From: JANPIX01 sp031425195
Lineage (GTDB): Bacteria > Pseudomonadota > Alphaproteobacteria > Rhodobacterales > Rhodobacteraceae
Reading direction: 5' to 3'
DNA length: 64,000 bases
Assembly (NCBI GenBank): GCA_031425195.1
Contig: JANPIX010000002.1
Span: 43,385 to 107,384 of the forward strand
Position numbers and translations under genes: made by a program. Shown here piece by piece: positions 44,525-52,369 of the stretch (position 1 is the first letter of the stretch; the number at the start of each line of letters is the position of its first letter). A model generated the notes under the pieces. The model searched no databases. It was not told where the DNA came from and saw only the letters and a list, made by a program, of their open reading frames with translations.

Positions 44525-45004
44525 TCAGCGGTCCACGAAAAGGTCGATGCGTTGATGAAACAGGGTGCCGTCTGCGGCATGGGCTGCCACGGCCATCATC
44601 CATTTCCCACGCGCCAGATTGGCCGGTGCGACATAGATGCCGTCTTTCAGGACAAAGACCGGGTGGGTATCGTCCACAGCCTCGGTCGCGCGCCCGACCA
44701 GCACGTCAAGGGACCCGACAGTAACGGGGTTGCCACCGGTATCGGCAAAGGCGAGCTGCAGTCGCTGTGTCTTGGCGTCGTAAGTGGGGTCAAGCGTCCA
44801 GCCTAGCGCCTTCTGAGCGGCCATCTCGGCATTGAACGTCTGGCTTGCGACATAGCTGTTGTCGACCTCCAGCCCCGGAAAGGTGGCGATGGCCTGCCAC
44901 GCAAGGCCAACGTTCACCGCAATGATGACGCCGAAAAACGTCACGAAGATCGCCAGCACATGCCAGCCGGTCACTTCGCGCGGGGCTTTGAGTTCGATGG
45001 CCAT
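44525..45004 (-). CDS. ccoH: cbb3 oxidase assembly protein CcoH (FixH)
   Basis: A 159-residue protein with one N-terminal TM helix (HVLAIFVTFFGVIIAVNVGL, residues about 15-35) and a periplasmic FixH domain: NSYVASQTFNAEMAAQKALG and ARGKWMMAVAAHAADGTLFH. CcoH stably associates with the oxidase and stabilises its assembly. The ATG at 45004 has GGAAAGG nine bases upstream; a second ATG at 45013 overlaps the ccoG stop. It lies between ccoG and ccoI. Confidence 0.93.
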   Translation of the reverse strand: MAIELKAPREVTGWHVLAIFVTFFGVIIAVNVGLAWQAIATFPGLEVDNSYVASQTFNAEMAAQKALGWTLDPTYDAKTQRLQLAFADTGGNPVTVGSLDVLVGRATEAVDDTHPVFVLKDGIYVAPANLARGKWMMAVAAHAADGTLFHQRIDLFVDR

Positions 45005-45005
45005 G

Positions 45006-46436
45006 TCAGTCATCCTTTCCATTGAAATGGGTGTCGGTCGCCACGCGTTCGGCCCGGGGAACGTCGATGCCATCGACGTCCTGTACCCAAAGGCGCAGAT
45101 CGGTCCGGTCGGTCACCGCCGCAGGCGAACCGGCCGGCGCTGTGATGTAGATGCGTTGTTCCAGTGTGGCGTTGGCCGCCACCAGGACGCGCGGGCCGTC
45201 GGTCCCTTGCAGGGTGAGGTCGACGGGCGCGTCGGCCACAACCGAAAACGTGAACCACCGGTCCTCGCCATGCTTGTTGCGCAGGCGCAGGTCATAGGTG
45301 TTGCGGATAGAGCCGTCCGACAGAACCACATAGGTCGGGTTGCGCACCGGCGATACGGACACGTCGATGTTCGCCCGCAGGAACAGCGCCACGACCAAGG
45401 CCACACCAATGCCTGCCCAGAGCACGGAATACAGAATGGTGCGCGGGCGGAAGACATGTTTCCAGACCGATTTCGAGGGCTGCCCCGCCCGCTCGCCGGT
45501 TTCATCGGTCAGCGCCAGATAACTGATCAGGTTGAGCGGCTTGCCCACCTTTTCCATCACGTCGTTGCAGGCATCAATGCACAGACCACAGGTGATGCAG
45601 GCAAGCTGCTGTCCGTTGCGGATGTCGATGCCCATCGGGCAGACGTTCACGCAGGCCATGCAGTCGATGCAGTCGCCGGTTTCCGCAGCCGATTGCTTGC
45701 CGCGCGGTTCACCCCGCCAATCGCGATAGCCGATGGTCAGGGTATCTTCGTCCATCATGGCAGACTGGATGCGCGGCCATGGGCAGGCATAGATACAGAT
45801 CTGTTCGCGGGCAAAGCCACCAAAGACAAAAGTGGTGGCGGTCAGAACGGCGATGCTGGCATAGGCGATGGGGTTGGCCGTCCCGCGAAGCAGATCCTGC
45901 AGCAAGGTTGGGGCGTCGGTGAAGTAAAATACCCATGCCCCGCCGGTCGCCAGACCGATCAGCAGCCAGACCGTCCATTTGACAGCGCGCTTGCGAACCT
46001 TTTCGGCGTTCCACGCCTGTCTGTGCAATCGCACGCGGGCGTTTCGGTCGCCTTCGATCCAGCGTTCGACCAGAATGTAAAGGTCGGTCCACACTGTTTG
46101 CGGGCAGGCATAGCCGCACCAGACCCGTCCCGCTGCACTGGTGAACAGGAACAGGCCCAGCCCCGCCATGATCAAAAGCCCCGCCACAAAATAGAATTCC
46201 TGTGGCCAGATTTCGACCATGAAGAAAAAGAACCGCCGGTTGGCCAGATCGACAAGCACAGCCTGATCCGGCATTTGCGGCCCGCGATCCCAGCGGAGCC
46301 ATGGCATCAGGTAATAGATGCCCAGCGTGACACCCATGATCCACCATTTCAGCGTCCGGAACCGTCCCTTCACCCGGCGGGGAAAGATCGGTTCACGCGC
46401 TGCATAAAGCGGGGCCGACATGGGCGTCTGGGTCAT
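45006..46436 (-). CDS. ccoG: cbb3 oxidase accessory ferredoxin-like protein CcoG (FixG/RdxA)
   Basis: A 476-residue membrane protein with two [4Fe-4S] clusters. CGYACPQTVWTDLYI lies in the membrane portion; CIDCMACVNVCPMGIDIRNG and LACITCGLCIDACNDVMEKV hold the two C-x2-C-x2-C-x3-C motifs. About five TM helices precede a C-terminal immunoglobulin-like FixG domain (about residues 360-470). CcoG is a cupric reductase that supplies Cu(I) for cbb3 oxidase. The ATG at 46436 follows GGAA; it is the first gene of ccoGHIS and lies 61 bases from an FNR box. Confidence 0.94.
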   Translation of the reverse strand: MTQTPMSAPLYAAREPIFPRRVKGRFRTLKWWIMGVTLGIYYLMPWLRWDRGPQMPDQAVLVDLANRRFFFFMVEIWPQEFYFVAGLLIMAGLGLFLFTSAAGRVWCGYACPQTVWTDLYILVERWIEGDRNARVRLHRQAWNAEKVRKRAVKWTVWLLIGLATGGAWVFYFTDAPTLLQDLLRGTANPIAYASIAVLTATTFVFGGFAREQICIYACPWPRIQSAMMDEDTLTIGYRDWRGEPRGKQSAAETGDCIDCMACVNVCPMGIDIRNGQQLACITCGLCIDACNDVMEKVGKPLNLISYLALTDETGERAGQPSKSVWKHVFRPRTILYSVLWAGIGVALVVALFLRANIDVSVSPVRNPTYVVLSDGSIRNTYDLRLRNKHGEDRWFTFSVVADAPVDLTLQGTDGPRVLVAANATLEQRIYITAPAGSPAAVTDRTDLRLWVQDVDGIDVPRAERVATDTHFNGKDD

Positions 46437-46496
46437 TTGCGGTATTCCGGGTTCTGTTCGCTGGGTCCGGTGTCGCACGGGCGCGGGCCTTGGGCC

Positions 46497-46510
46497 TTGA
46501 CCTGGATCAA
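46497..46510. promoter_or_regulatory. FNR box upstream of ccoGHIS
   Basis: TTGACCTGGATCAA matches the FNR/FnrL consensus TTGAT-N4-ATCAA at nine of ten fixed positions. It lies in the 173-base gap between ccoP and ccoG, 61 bases before the ccoG ATG, a position expected for FNR activation. An fnrL gene is at 51108-51857. Confidence 0.85.
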
Positions 46511-46609
46511 TTCAGGCCGGGATCGTGAAAACGTACGCCGACATCCCGACCGGTGCGAACAGGGGATGCCGGCGCCTCTGTCATCCGGTGGGCGTGCCGG
46601 GTGACAGGT

Positions 46610-47512
46610 TCATTCGCCGCCGCCCAGCGAGTGGACATAGACGGCAACAGCGCGGATCTGATCTTCGGTCAGCCGGGGTGTCACGCCAGGGGCGGCATAG
46701 CCCCAGGGCGGCATTACACCAAACCGGGCATAGGTCACGGTCTGGACGATCGCATCGCGCGATCCCCCGTAAAGCCAGATCGCATCGGTCAGGTTCGGCG
46801 CGCCCAGTTCGCGATTGCCGATTCCTGTTTCACCGTGGCAGCCGACGCAGTTTTCGGCAAAGACAGTCGCACCCGCAGCAGCCAGCGCCGCATCATGGTC
46901 CTGCCCGGAAATCCCCAGCACATGTTCGACAACCTGACTGATCTGGTCCCGGTCAAGCAATTCGTCGACGCCGAATTTCGGCATTTCGGAATAGCGCGCG
47001 TCGCCGTCCACGGCATTGCGGATGCCGTGCGTGACGGTCTGGTGGATATCCTCGATCTTGCCACCCCACAGCCAATCGTCGTCAAGCAGGTTGGGATACC
47101 CTTTCGCCGACACACCGGCCGCACCCGATCCATGGCAGGTCGAACAGTTGGTCCGGAACACCGCAGCCCCTGCGGACACGGCAAACTGCTGCAGTTCTGG
47201 ATCGGCAGGGACGGCGGACAGGTCAGTCGCAACCAGCCGCGCCTTGATGTCGGCGTTGCGCGCATCGGCGATGGCGATGTCCTGTTCCAATGCGCCCCGC
47301 GTGGTGTATCCCAGCACCCCCCGTGTCGCACTGTGGAGCATCGGCCAGGCCGGATAGGCGATGCAGTAGCCCACGGAAAACAGGATTGTCAGATAGAACA
47401 CCCAGACCCACCAGCGTGGCAGCGGGTTGTTCAGTTCTTCAATCCCGTCCCACACATGGCCGGTTGTTCCCACTGGCTTGTCGACTTCCGGTTTGACGGA
47501 TTTGGCGCACAT
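46610..47512 (-). CDS. ccoP: cbb3 oxidase diheme cytochrome c subunit CcoP
   Basis: A 300-residue membrane-anchored cytochrome c. The N-terminal helix with WVFYLTILFSVGYCIAYPAW (about residues 35-55) anchors it, and the two c-type hemes bind at NCSTCHGSG (about residue 137) and NCVGCHGETG (about 225). EGIRN and KFGVDELLDRDQISQVVEHV are typical. It passes electrons from CcoO or soluble cytochromes to the CcoN active site. It starts 3 bases after ccoQ. Confidence 0.96.
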   Translation of the reverse strand: MCAKSVKPEVDKPVGTTGHVWDGIEELNNPLPRWWVWVFYLTILFSVGYCIAYPAWPMLHSATRGVLGYTTRGALEQDIAIADARNADIKARLVATDLSAVPADPELQQFAVSAGAAVFRTNCSTCHGSGAAGVSAKGYPNLLDDDWLWGGKIEDIHQTVTHGIRNAVDGDARYSEMPKFGVDELLDRDQISQVVEHVLGISGQDHDAALAAAGATVFAENCVGCHGETGIGNRELGAPNLTDAIWLYGGSRDAIVQTVTYARFGVMPPWGYAAPGVTPRLTEDQIRAVAVYVHSLGGGE

Positions 47513-47515
47513 GGT

Positions 47516-47704
47516 TCAGCCCCTGCTGGACGGGGGCATTTCCCCCGGTTTCATCTCGTTGCGGAACACCAGGTTTGCAGCATCCTGATGGATCGGTTTG
47601 GCGCCGGGCCGGAAGATCCAGACAATCACCCCGACAAAGAACAGGGTCAGCGCCAGAAGCATCCAACTGTCGGCGAAGGCGCGCAGAAAACTGTAAAGTT
47701 CCAT
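47516..47704 (-). CDS. ccoQ: cbb3 oxidase small subunit CcoQ
   Basis: A 62-residue protein with one TM helix (SWMLLALTLFFVGVIVWIFR, about residues 13-32) followed by PGAKPIHQDAANLVFRNEMK. Size, topology and place between ccoO and ccoP identify CcoQ, which stabilises the oxidase complex. The ATG at 47704 is 15 bases after the ccoO stop. Confidence 0.93.
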   Translation of the reverse strand: MELYSFLRAFADSWMLLALTLFFVGVIVWIFRPGAKPIHQDAANLVFRNEMKPGEMPPSSRG

Positions 47705-47719
47705 CGTTTGCCCCTCCGG

Positions 47720-48445
47720 TCAGCGTGACGGGTCAGGAGCAAAGGTCGAAAAGTCGACCATCGTGCCCAGAACCTGAAGATAGGCGATCAGCGCATCCAT
47801 TTCTGTCAACTGTGGCTGTCCGTCAAAGTTGGCGACAGTGACCTTGCCATAGCGTTCCAGAAGCCCCGACGTATCGGCATCCGGGTTGGCCTGTGCTGCA
47901 AAATCTGCACCCGCGTTGACCATAGCGGCGTCGTCGTAGGGCACGCCAACCACACTGTTGGCCCACATCAGATCGGTGATATGGGCTGCATCAATATCCG
48001 TCTCGGCCAGAAAACCGTATTTCGGCATGACGGATTCAGGCACCACCGCCTCGGGGTTGGTCAGGTGATCAACATGCCATGCGTCGGAATAGCGCCCGCC
48101 CACACGGGCCAGATCTGGCCCTGTGCGTTTTGACCCCCATTGAAACGGATGGTCGTACTGCGATTCCGCAGCCAGCGAATAATGGCCATACCGCTCCACC
48201 TCGTCACGCATCGGGCGGATCATCTGGCTGTGGCAGACGTAACATCCTTCCCGGACATAAATACCACGCCCGGCAAGTTCCAAAGGGGTATAGGGGCGCA
48301 TCCCCTCCACATCTTCGATCGTGTTCTGCAGATAGAAAAGGGGTGCGATCTGCACGAGGCCGCCAATGGTGACCACAAGAAAGCTGAGCACCAGAAGAAG
48401 CGTGGCGTTCCGCTCGATAATGCCGTGTTTGTCTAGAATGGACAT
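47720..48445 (-). CDS. ccoO: cbb3 oxidase monoheme cytochrome c subunit CcoO
   Basis: A 241-residue membrane-anchored cytochrome c. One N-terminal TM helix (LLLVLSFLVVTIGGLVQIAPLF region) is followed by the heme-binding motif EGCYVCHSQMIRPMRDEVER (about residue 70), typical of CcoO. YPFQWGSKRTGPDLARVGGRYS-like wording (here HPFQWGSKRTGPDLARVGG) also fits. It transfers electrons between CcoP and CcoN. It lies 11 bases after ccoN. Confidence 0.96.
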   Translation of the reverse strand: MSILDKHGIIERNATLLLVLSFLVVTIGGLVQIAPLFYLQNTIEDVEGMRPYTPLELAGRGIYVREGCYVCHSQMIRPMRDEVERYGHYSLAAESQYDHPFQWGSKRTGPDLARVGGRYSDAWHVDHLTNPEAVVPESVMPKYGFLAETDIDAAHITDLMWANSVVGVPYDDAAMVNAGADFAAQANPDADTSGLLERYGKVTVANFDGQPQLTEMDALIAYLQVLGTMVDFSTFAPDPSR

Positions 48446-48456
48446 GTTGCGCCCCT

Positions 48457-50058
48457 TTATTCGGCAGGGACAGCGGTCATGGGGGCGGCTTGTTCAGCCT
48501 GCGCCCGCACCGTCATCCACAAGTTGTAAACCATGATCAGCGCGCCGCCGAGGAACATCGTGCCGCCCAGACCGCGCACCACATACATCGGGAACTTTGC
48601 AGCAACGGTGTCGGCAAAGGCGTTCACAAGGAACCCGTTTGCATCCACCTCGCGCCACATCAGCCCTTCCATGATGCCGGTGACCCACATCGACGAGGCG
48701 TAAAGAACGATCCCGATGGTCGCGAGCCAGAAGTGCCAGGACACCAGTTTCAGACTGTACAGCCCGCTGCGGTTCCACAGGCGCGGCGTCAGGAAATACA
48801 ATACCGAAAAGGTGATCAACCCGTTCCAGCCCAAAGCACCGGAATGCACATGGCCGATGGTCCAGTCGGTATAATGGCTGAGCGAGTTGACGGCCTTGAT
48901 CGACATGACGGGGCCTTCGAACGTGCTCATCCCGTAAAATCCGATGGCAGCCACCATCATCCGCACGACAGGATCGGTACGCAGCTTGTCCCAGGCGCCG
49001 GACAGGGTCATCAGCCCGTTGATCATGCCCCCCCAGGATGGCATCCAGAGCATGACGGAAAACACCATGCCAAGCGTCGCGGCCCAATCGGGCAGGGCGG
49101 TGTAGTGCAGGTGGTGGGGGCCAGCCCAGATATACAGAAAGATCAGCGCCCAGAAGTGCACGATCGACAGTTTATAGCTGTAGACCGGGCGATCCACCTG
49201 CTTGGGCACGAAATAGTACATCATGCCCAGAAAGCCTGCCGTCAGAAAGAAGCCGACGGCGTTGTGGCCATACCACCACTGCACCATTGCATCCTGCACG
49301 CCGGAATAGATCGGGACGGACACCGACGAAAAAATCGATACCGGAATGGCGGCGTTGTTGACGATGTGCAGCATCGCCACAGTGACGATCATCGACAGAT
49401 AGAACCAGTTCGCGACATAGATGTGCGGTTCGCGGCGTTTTATCAGGGTGCCAACAAAGACCACCAGATAGGCGACCCACACGACTGCGATCCAGATGTC
49501 GATGTACCAGACTGTTTCGGCGTATTCCTTGCCCTGCGTTCCGCCCAGCAGATAGGACGACGCGGCCAGCACCACCATCAACTGCCAGCCCCAGAATACG
49601 AACCATGCAAGGCCGCCGCCCCAAAGGCGGGCGGCACAGGTGCGCTGCACCACATAGAACGACGACATGATCAGGGCGTTGCCGCCAAAGGCAAAGATCA
49701 CCGCCGACGTGTGCAGCGGACGCAGCCGCCCGAAATTCAGAATGCCCATCGCGTGATCGATGTTGAGCGACGGGAACGCAAGCTGGAACGCGATCACCAC
49801 GCCCACAAGGAAACCCACGATGCCCCAGAACGCCGTGGCGATCACGCCGGCGCGGATCACATCATCCATGTACTGAGTCTGATCATGGACGACAGGCGGT
49901 TCGTCCGTCCGCCGCAGCACATAAAGGAAGGTGAACGCCGACGCGACCATCACTTCCACAGCGTTCACCTGATAGGGCAGATCATGCGCATAGTTGGCCG
50001 CAATGGCCGCCAACAGCGTCATGATGCCCAGCACGACCAATTTGCCTAAATCCAGCAT
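48457..50058 (-). CDS. ccoN: cbb3-type cytochrome c oxidase catalytic subunit CcoN
   Basis: A 533-residue heme-copper oxidase subunit I (C-type) that reduces O2 with high affinity. About twelve TM helices. Metal-ligand regions are visible in GRLRPLHTSAVIFAFGGNAL, VQWWYGHNAVGFFLTAGFLG, WAGPHHLHYTALPDW and HYTDWTIGHVHSGALGWNGL. The ATG at 50058 follows GGGGGAACGC; an upstream in-frame start at 50208 would cross the promoter region. It is the first gene of ccoNOQP and is preceded by an FNR box at 50152-50165. Confidence 0.97.
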   Translation of the reverse strand: MLDLGKLVVLGIMTLLAAIAANYAHDLPYQVNAVEVMVASAFTFLYVLRRTDEPPVVHDQTQYMDDVIRAGVIATAFWGIVGFLVGVVIAFQLAFPSLNIDHAMGILNFGRLRPLHTSAVIFAFGGNALIMSSFYVVQRTCAARLWGGGLAWFVFWGWQLMVVLAASSYLLGGTQGKEYAETVWYIDIWIAVVWVAYLVVFVGTLIKRREPHIYVANWFYLSMIVTVAMLHIVNNAAIPVSIFSSVSVPIYSGVQDAMVQWWYGHNAVGFFLTAGFLGMMYYFVPKQVDRPVYSYKLSIVHFWALIFLYIWAGPHHLHYTALPDWAATLGMVFSVMLWMPSWGGMINGLMTLSGAWDKLRTDPVVRMMVAAIGFYGMSTFEGPVMSIKAVNSLSHYTDWTIGHVHSGALGWNGLITFSVLYFLTPRLWNRSGLYSLKLVSWHFWLATIGIVLYASSMWVTGIMEGLMWREVDANGFLVNAFADTVAAKFPMYVVRGLGGTMFLGGALIMVYNLWMTVRAQAEQAAPMTAVPAE

Positions 50059-50151
50059 ATTGCGTTCCCCCGATCCATCGTTTCGCCCGCCGTGCCCAAG
50101 TCTGTGGCGGGTTGCATGGTGCGGTATTGGCAAAGGTTTGCAGGCCGCGCC

Positions 50152-50165
50152 TTGATCCATGTCAA
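50152..50165. promoter_or_regulatory. FNR box between ccoN and uspA
   Basis: TTGATCCATGTCAA matches TTGAT-N4-ATCAA at nine of ten fixed positions. It lies in the 182-base divergent gap, 93 bases from the ccoN ATG and 75 from the uspA ATG, so one site may serve both. FnrL-dependent induction of ccoNOQP at low oxygen is well established in Rhodobacter relatives. Confidence 0.88.
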
Positions 50166-50240
50166 TGCGCCGGGTCCTGGAGTGCGGTAACTTCTGAAAA
50201 CCCGACATTTCGTCCCCCAGAACTGCAGCAGGAGGTTTGA

Positions 50241-51092
50241 ATGCGCTATAAATCGGTGCTTACAATCGTGGCCGAACCGGCGTTGGCCGGACAGGCGATT
50301 GCCGTGGCCGCGCGCATCGCCATCGCCAACGACGGTCACCTTGATGTGCTGGCCGTCGGCATGGACGTGGCACAGCCCGGATATACTTACATCGGAACTG
50401 GCGTGGTGATGGCCGACTGGTCGATGGAACAGGCCGAAGAAGATGCCAAAGCCGCCGAAGCAGCGGCCCGCGCGGCGCTGGCACAGCTTGCGCCCGGTTT
50501 GCGCTGGTCACTCGACACGGCGGTCGCGGTCGGCGGGCAGCTGACGGCCCTGATCGCACAGAAGGCCGCCTATGCCGATCTCGTGGTGCAACCCGTGAAC
50601 CGCAGCAAGGGCCAACGCGAAATTGTGGACGCCGTCATCGAAGCGGCCCTGTTCGAAGGCCACGCCCCGGTTCTCATCGTGCCCAATGGCATTGATGCGG
50701 AAAAGACCGTTTCACCGCGACGGATCGTTCTGGCCTGGAACCAAAGCGCCGAGGCCCTTGTCGCGGCCAAATGCGCGCTGCCGTTGTTGCAGGCGGCGGA
50801 GTGGGTCGATGTGACTGTTGTCGATCCGCCCCGTGCGGGCACCGAACGGTCCGATCCGGGCGGCCCCCTGTGCCAGTTCCTCTCGCGTCACGGCGTGCGC
50901 GCGGATGTGACAGTGTTGGCCCGCAGCCGTCCCAAAGTCTCTGAAGTGCTGGCACAGCACGCGCTTGACCGCGACGCCGATCTTCTGGTGATGGGGGCCT
51001 ATGGCCATTCGCGACTGCGTGAGGCGGTGCTGGGCGGGGCAACGCGTGAGGTTTTGCAGAATACGCGCATCCCGGTGCTGATGGCGCATTAG
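50241..51092 (+). CDS. uspA: Universal stress protein, tandem UspA domains
   Basis: A 283-residue protein with two Usp domains. The first starts MRYKSVLTIVAEPALAGQAI; the second begins about residue 157 with RRIVLAWNQSAEALVAAKCA and ends with the nucleotide-binding motif LVMGAYGHSRLREAVLGGAT (G-x2-G-x9-G-S/T pattern). Such proteins support survival under stress and anaerobiosis. It is divergent from ccoN with a shared FNR box and is followed by fnrL on the other strand. An AGGAGG ribosome site (50230-50235) precedes the ATG. Confidence 0.92.
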   Translation: MRYKSVLTIVAEPALAGQAIAVAARIAIANDGHLDVLAVGMDVAQPGYTYIGTGVVMADWSMEQAEEDAKAAEAAARAALAQLAPGLRWSLDTAVAVGGQLTALIAQKAAYADLVVQPVNRSKGQREIVDAVIEAALFEGHAPVLIVPNGIDAEKTVSPRRIVLAWNQSAEALVAAKCALPLLQAAEWVDVTVVDPPRAGTERSDPGGPLCQFLSRHGVRADVTVLARSRPKVSEVLAQHALDRDADLLVMGAYGHSRLREAVLGGATREVLQNTRIPVLMAH

Positions 51093-51107
51093 GCGAAGGG
51101 CGGGTGG

Positions 51108-51857
51108 CTAATGCTGTCTGGCACGCGCCGGCAGATCGTCACCCGCCTCTCGCGACAAACGGTCAACGCTTGGCACCGTGATACCGCGCCGTTCCGTCAG
51201 TTGAATAACACCGTCGCGTTTCAGTCCGCTCATCTGGCGGCTGACGGTTTCAAGCGTCAGGCCAAGGTAATCGGCCATTTGTTCACGCGTCAGCGGCAGG
51301 TCAAAGTGAATGGCACTTCCCGGTGCCCGTCCCATCAGATTGGCAGTTCGCCGCGCCAGAATGGTCAGCAGCGACGCAATCCTTTCACGCGCCGTTTTGC
51401 GTCCCAGAAGCAGCATCCATTCGCGTGCCGCATCCAGTTCGTCCAGCGTCATTTCCAGCAACCGTTCCGTGACGTGGGGTGTCTGGATCATCATCTGTTC
51501 AAAAGGCTTGCGGTGAAAACAGCACATCACAAGATCAGTCGTGGCCACCACGTCATAAGGTGCGGCCATGCGCCCCGGACGCCCGACAAAATCCGATGGC
51601 ATCAGAAGGCCGACCATCTGACGGCGGCCGTCTTCCATGGTCTGCGTCAGCGTGGCGATGCCGGTGACAACCGAGGCCACGAAATCCATGTTGTCGCCTG
51701 ACCAGACAACCGTCTGTCCTGCCTGAAAGCTGCGATAGTATTTCATCGCCTCAAGCTGGACGAGTTCGTCCGGCTGGCAGCGCGAACACACCGCCCGGAA
51801 ACGGATGGGGCAGTCGCCACATTGCTCCGAAGCCGTGGGCACGGAAAAATGGGTCAT
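51108..51857 (-). CDS. fnrL: Oxygen-sensing regulator FnrL (Crp/Fnr family)
   Basis: A 249-residue regulator. Cysteines for an oxygen-labile [4Fe-4S] cluster are present in EQCGDCPIRFRAVCSRCQPD (about residues 12-30), plus Cys in DLVMCCFHRKP near residue 112. The cyclic-nucleotide-binding-like beta roll follows, and the helix-turn-helix LTREQMADYLGLTLETVSRQ includes E-x2-S-R, the contact residues for the TTGAT half-site. The ATG at 51857 gives MTHFSVPTASEQ; longer starts lack support. It lies next to cco and presumably binds the boxes at 46497, 50152 and 51885. Confidence 0.94.
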   Translation of the reverse strand: MTHFSVPTASEQCGDCPIRFRAVCSRCQPDELVQLEAMKYYRSFQAGQTVVWSGDNMDFVASVVTGIATLTQTMEDGRRQMVGLLMPSDFVGRPGRMAAPYDVVATTDLVMCCFHRKPFEQMMIQTPHVTERLLEMTLDELDAAREWMLLLGRKTARERIASLLTILARRTANLMGRAPGSAIHFDLPLTREQMADYLGLTLETVSRQMSGLKRDGVIQLTERRGITVPSVDRLSREAGDDLPARARQH

Positions 51858-51884
51858 TCTGGTTCCAAATACTGGCAGGCGGTG

Positions 51885-51898
51885 ATGATCGAATTCAA
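51885..51898. promoter_or_regulatory. Candidate FNR box upstream of fnrL
   Basis: ATGATCGAATTCAA matches TTGAT-N4-ATCAA at eight of ten fixed positions. It lies 28 bases before the fnrL ATG. If used, it would more likely repress (autoregulate) than activate because it is so close to the start codon. Two mismatches keep confidence moderate. Confidence 0.45.
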
Positions 51899-52098
51899 GA
51901 CAACCATAGGCCGCAAAAACACGATGAGCAATGCGGGGGCGCCGAACCGACGGCCGTGATCGGGACGACCAGATTTGCCGCATGTGGTTCCGACTTCGTG
52001 GCTCATGGCACAGCCGTCGATCTTCACCACACCGCTGTTTTGCACCAGTTCAATGCCTGTCTTTCATTATCGGCCGCCACGTCACTGCACAACCAGAG

Positions 52099-52123
52099 GG
52101 AACCTTTCAACAGCCGTGTCGTT
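52099..52123 (+). promoter_or_regulatory. EcfG-type general-stress promoter before the 61-aa/glucan synthase operon
   Basis: GGAAC at 52099-52103, a 16-base spacer, and CGTT at 52120-52123 match the alphaproteobacterial EcfG consensus GGAAC-N16/17-CGTT exactly. Transcription would start roughly at 52130, leaving a leader of about 50 bases to the ATG at 52184. This is a sequence match; activity is inferred. Confidence 0.75.
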
Positions 52124-52183
52124 TGCCAGTTACGGGGACAGTTGCGACCCGGTCGCTGCCAAGATCAACAGGGGGTACTTTTC

Positions 52184-52369
52184 ATGAAATGGGAACAGAT
52201 TGAAAGCAAATGGGCCGCCATGGCCCGCCGCGTCCGTGCCGATGCTGCGGATACACCGCTGGATAGGGTGTCGCTTGGAACGTTGGATGCAACGACCGTG
52301 AGCCGACGCGCACAAATCTTCCGCCCGGACGCCGGTTCTCCGCCGTCTGACGGTGTTCGTTCCGAGTGA
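52184..52369 (+). CDS. Small stress-associated protein coupled to glucan synthase
   Basis: A 61-residue protein of unknown function beginning MKWEQIESKWAAMARRVRAD, a Trp-rich amphipathic helix, then LDRVSLGTLDATTVSRRAQI and a Pro/Ser tail ending DGVRSE. The opening loosely recalls CsbD-like small stress proteins (M-x-W-x-x-I-E-x-x-W) but the rest does not. An AGGGGGT sequence precedes the ATG. Its stop overlaps the GTG of the glucan synthase gene (GTGA), and an EcfG promoter lies 60 bases upstream, so it heads the operon. Confidence 0.7.
   Translation: MKWEQIESKWAAMARRVRADAADTPLDRVSLGTLDATTVSRRAQIFRPDAGSPPSDGVRSE

Larger units (their letters stand above)
51858..52183. other. Divergent regulatory gap between fnrL and the cyclic glucan operon
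   Basis: A 326-base gap with no convincing gene. Open frames here on the plus strand are in-frame extensions of the small protein at 52184 or have no ribosome site. It holds a candidate FNR box near fnrL and an EcfG-type promoter near the right end; both are listed separately. Confidence 0.7.

Noticed and set aside
48490..50049. 519-residue plus-strand open frame opposite ccoN
   Set aside because: ccoN shows all metal-ligand motifs; the opposite frame is compositional.
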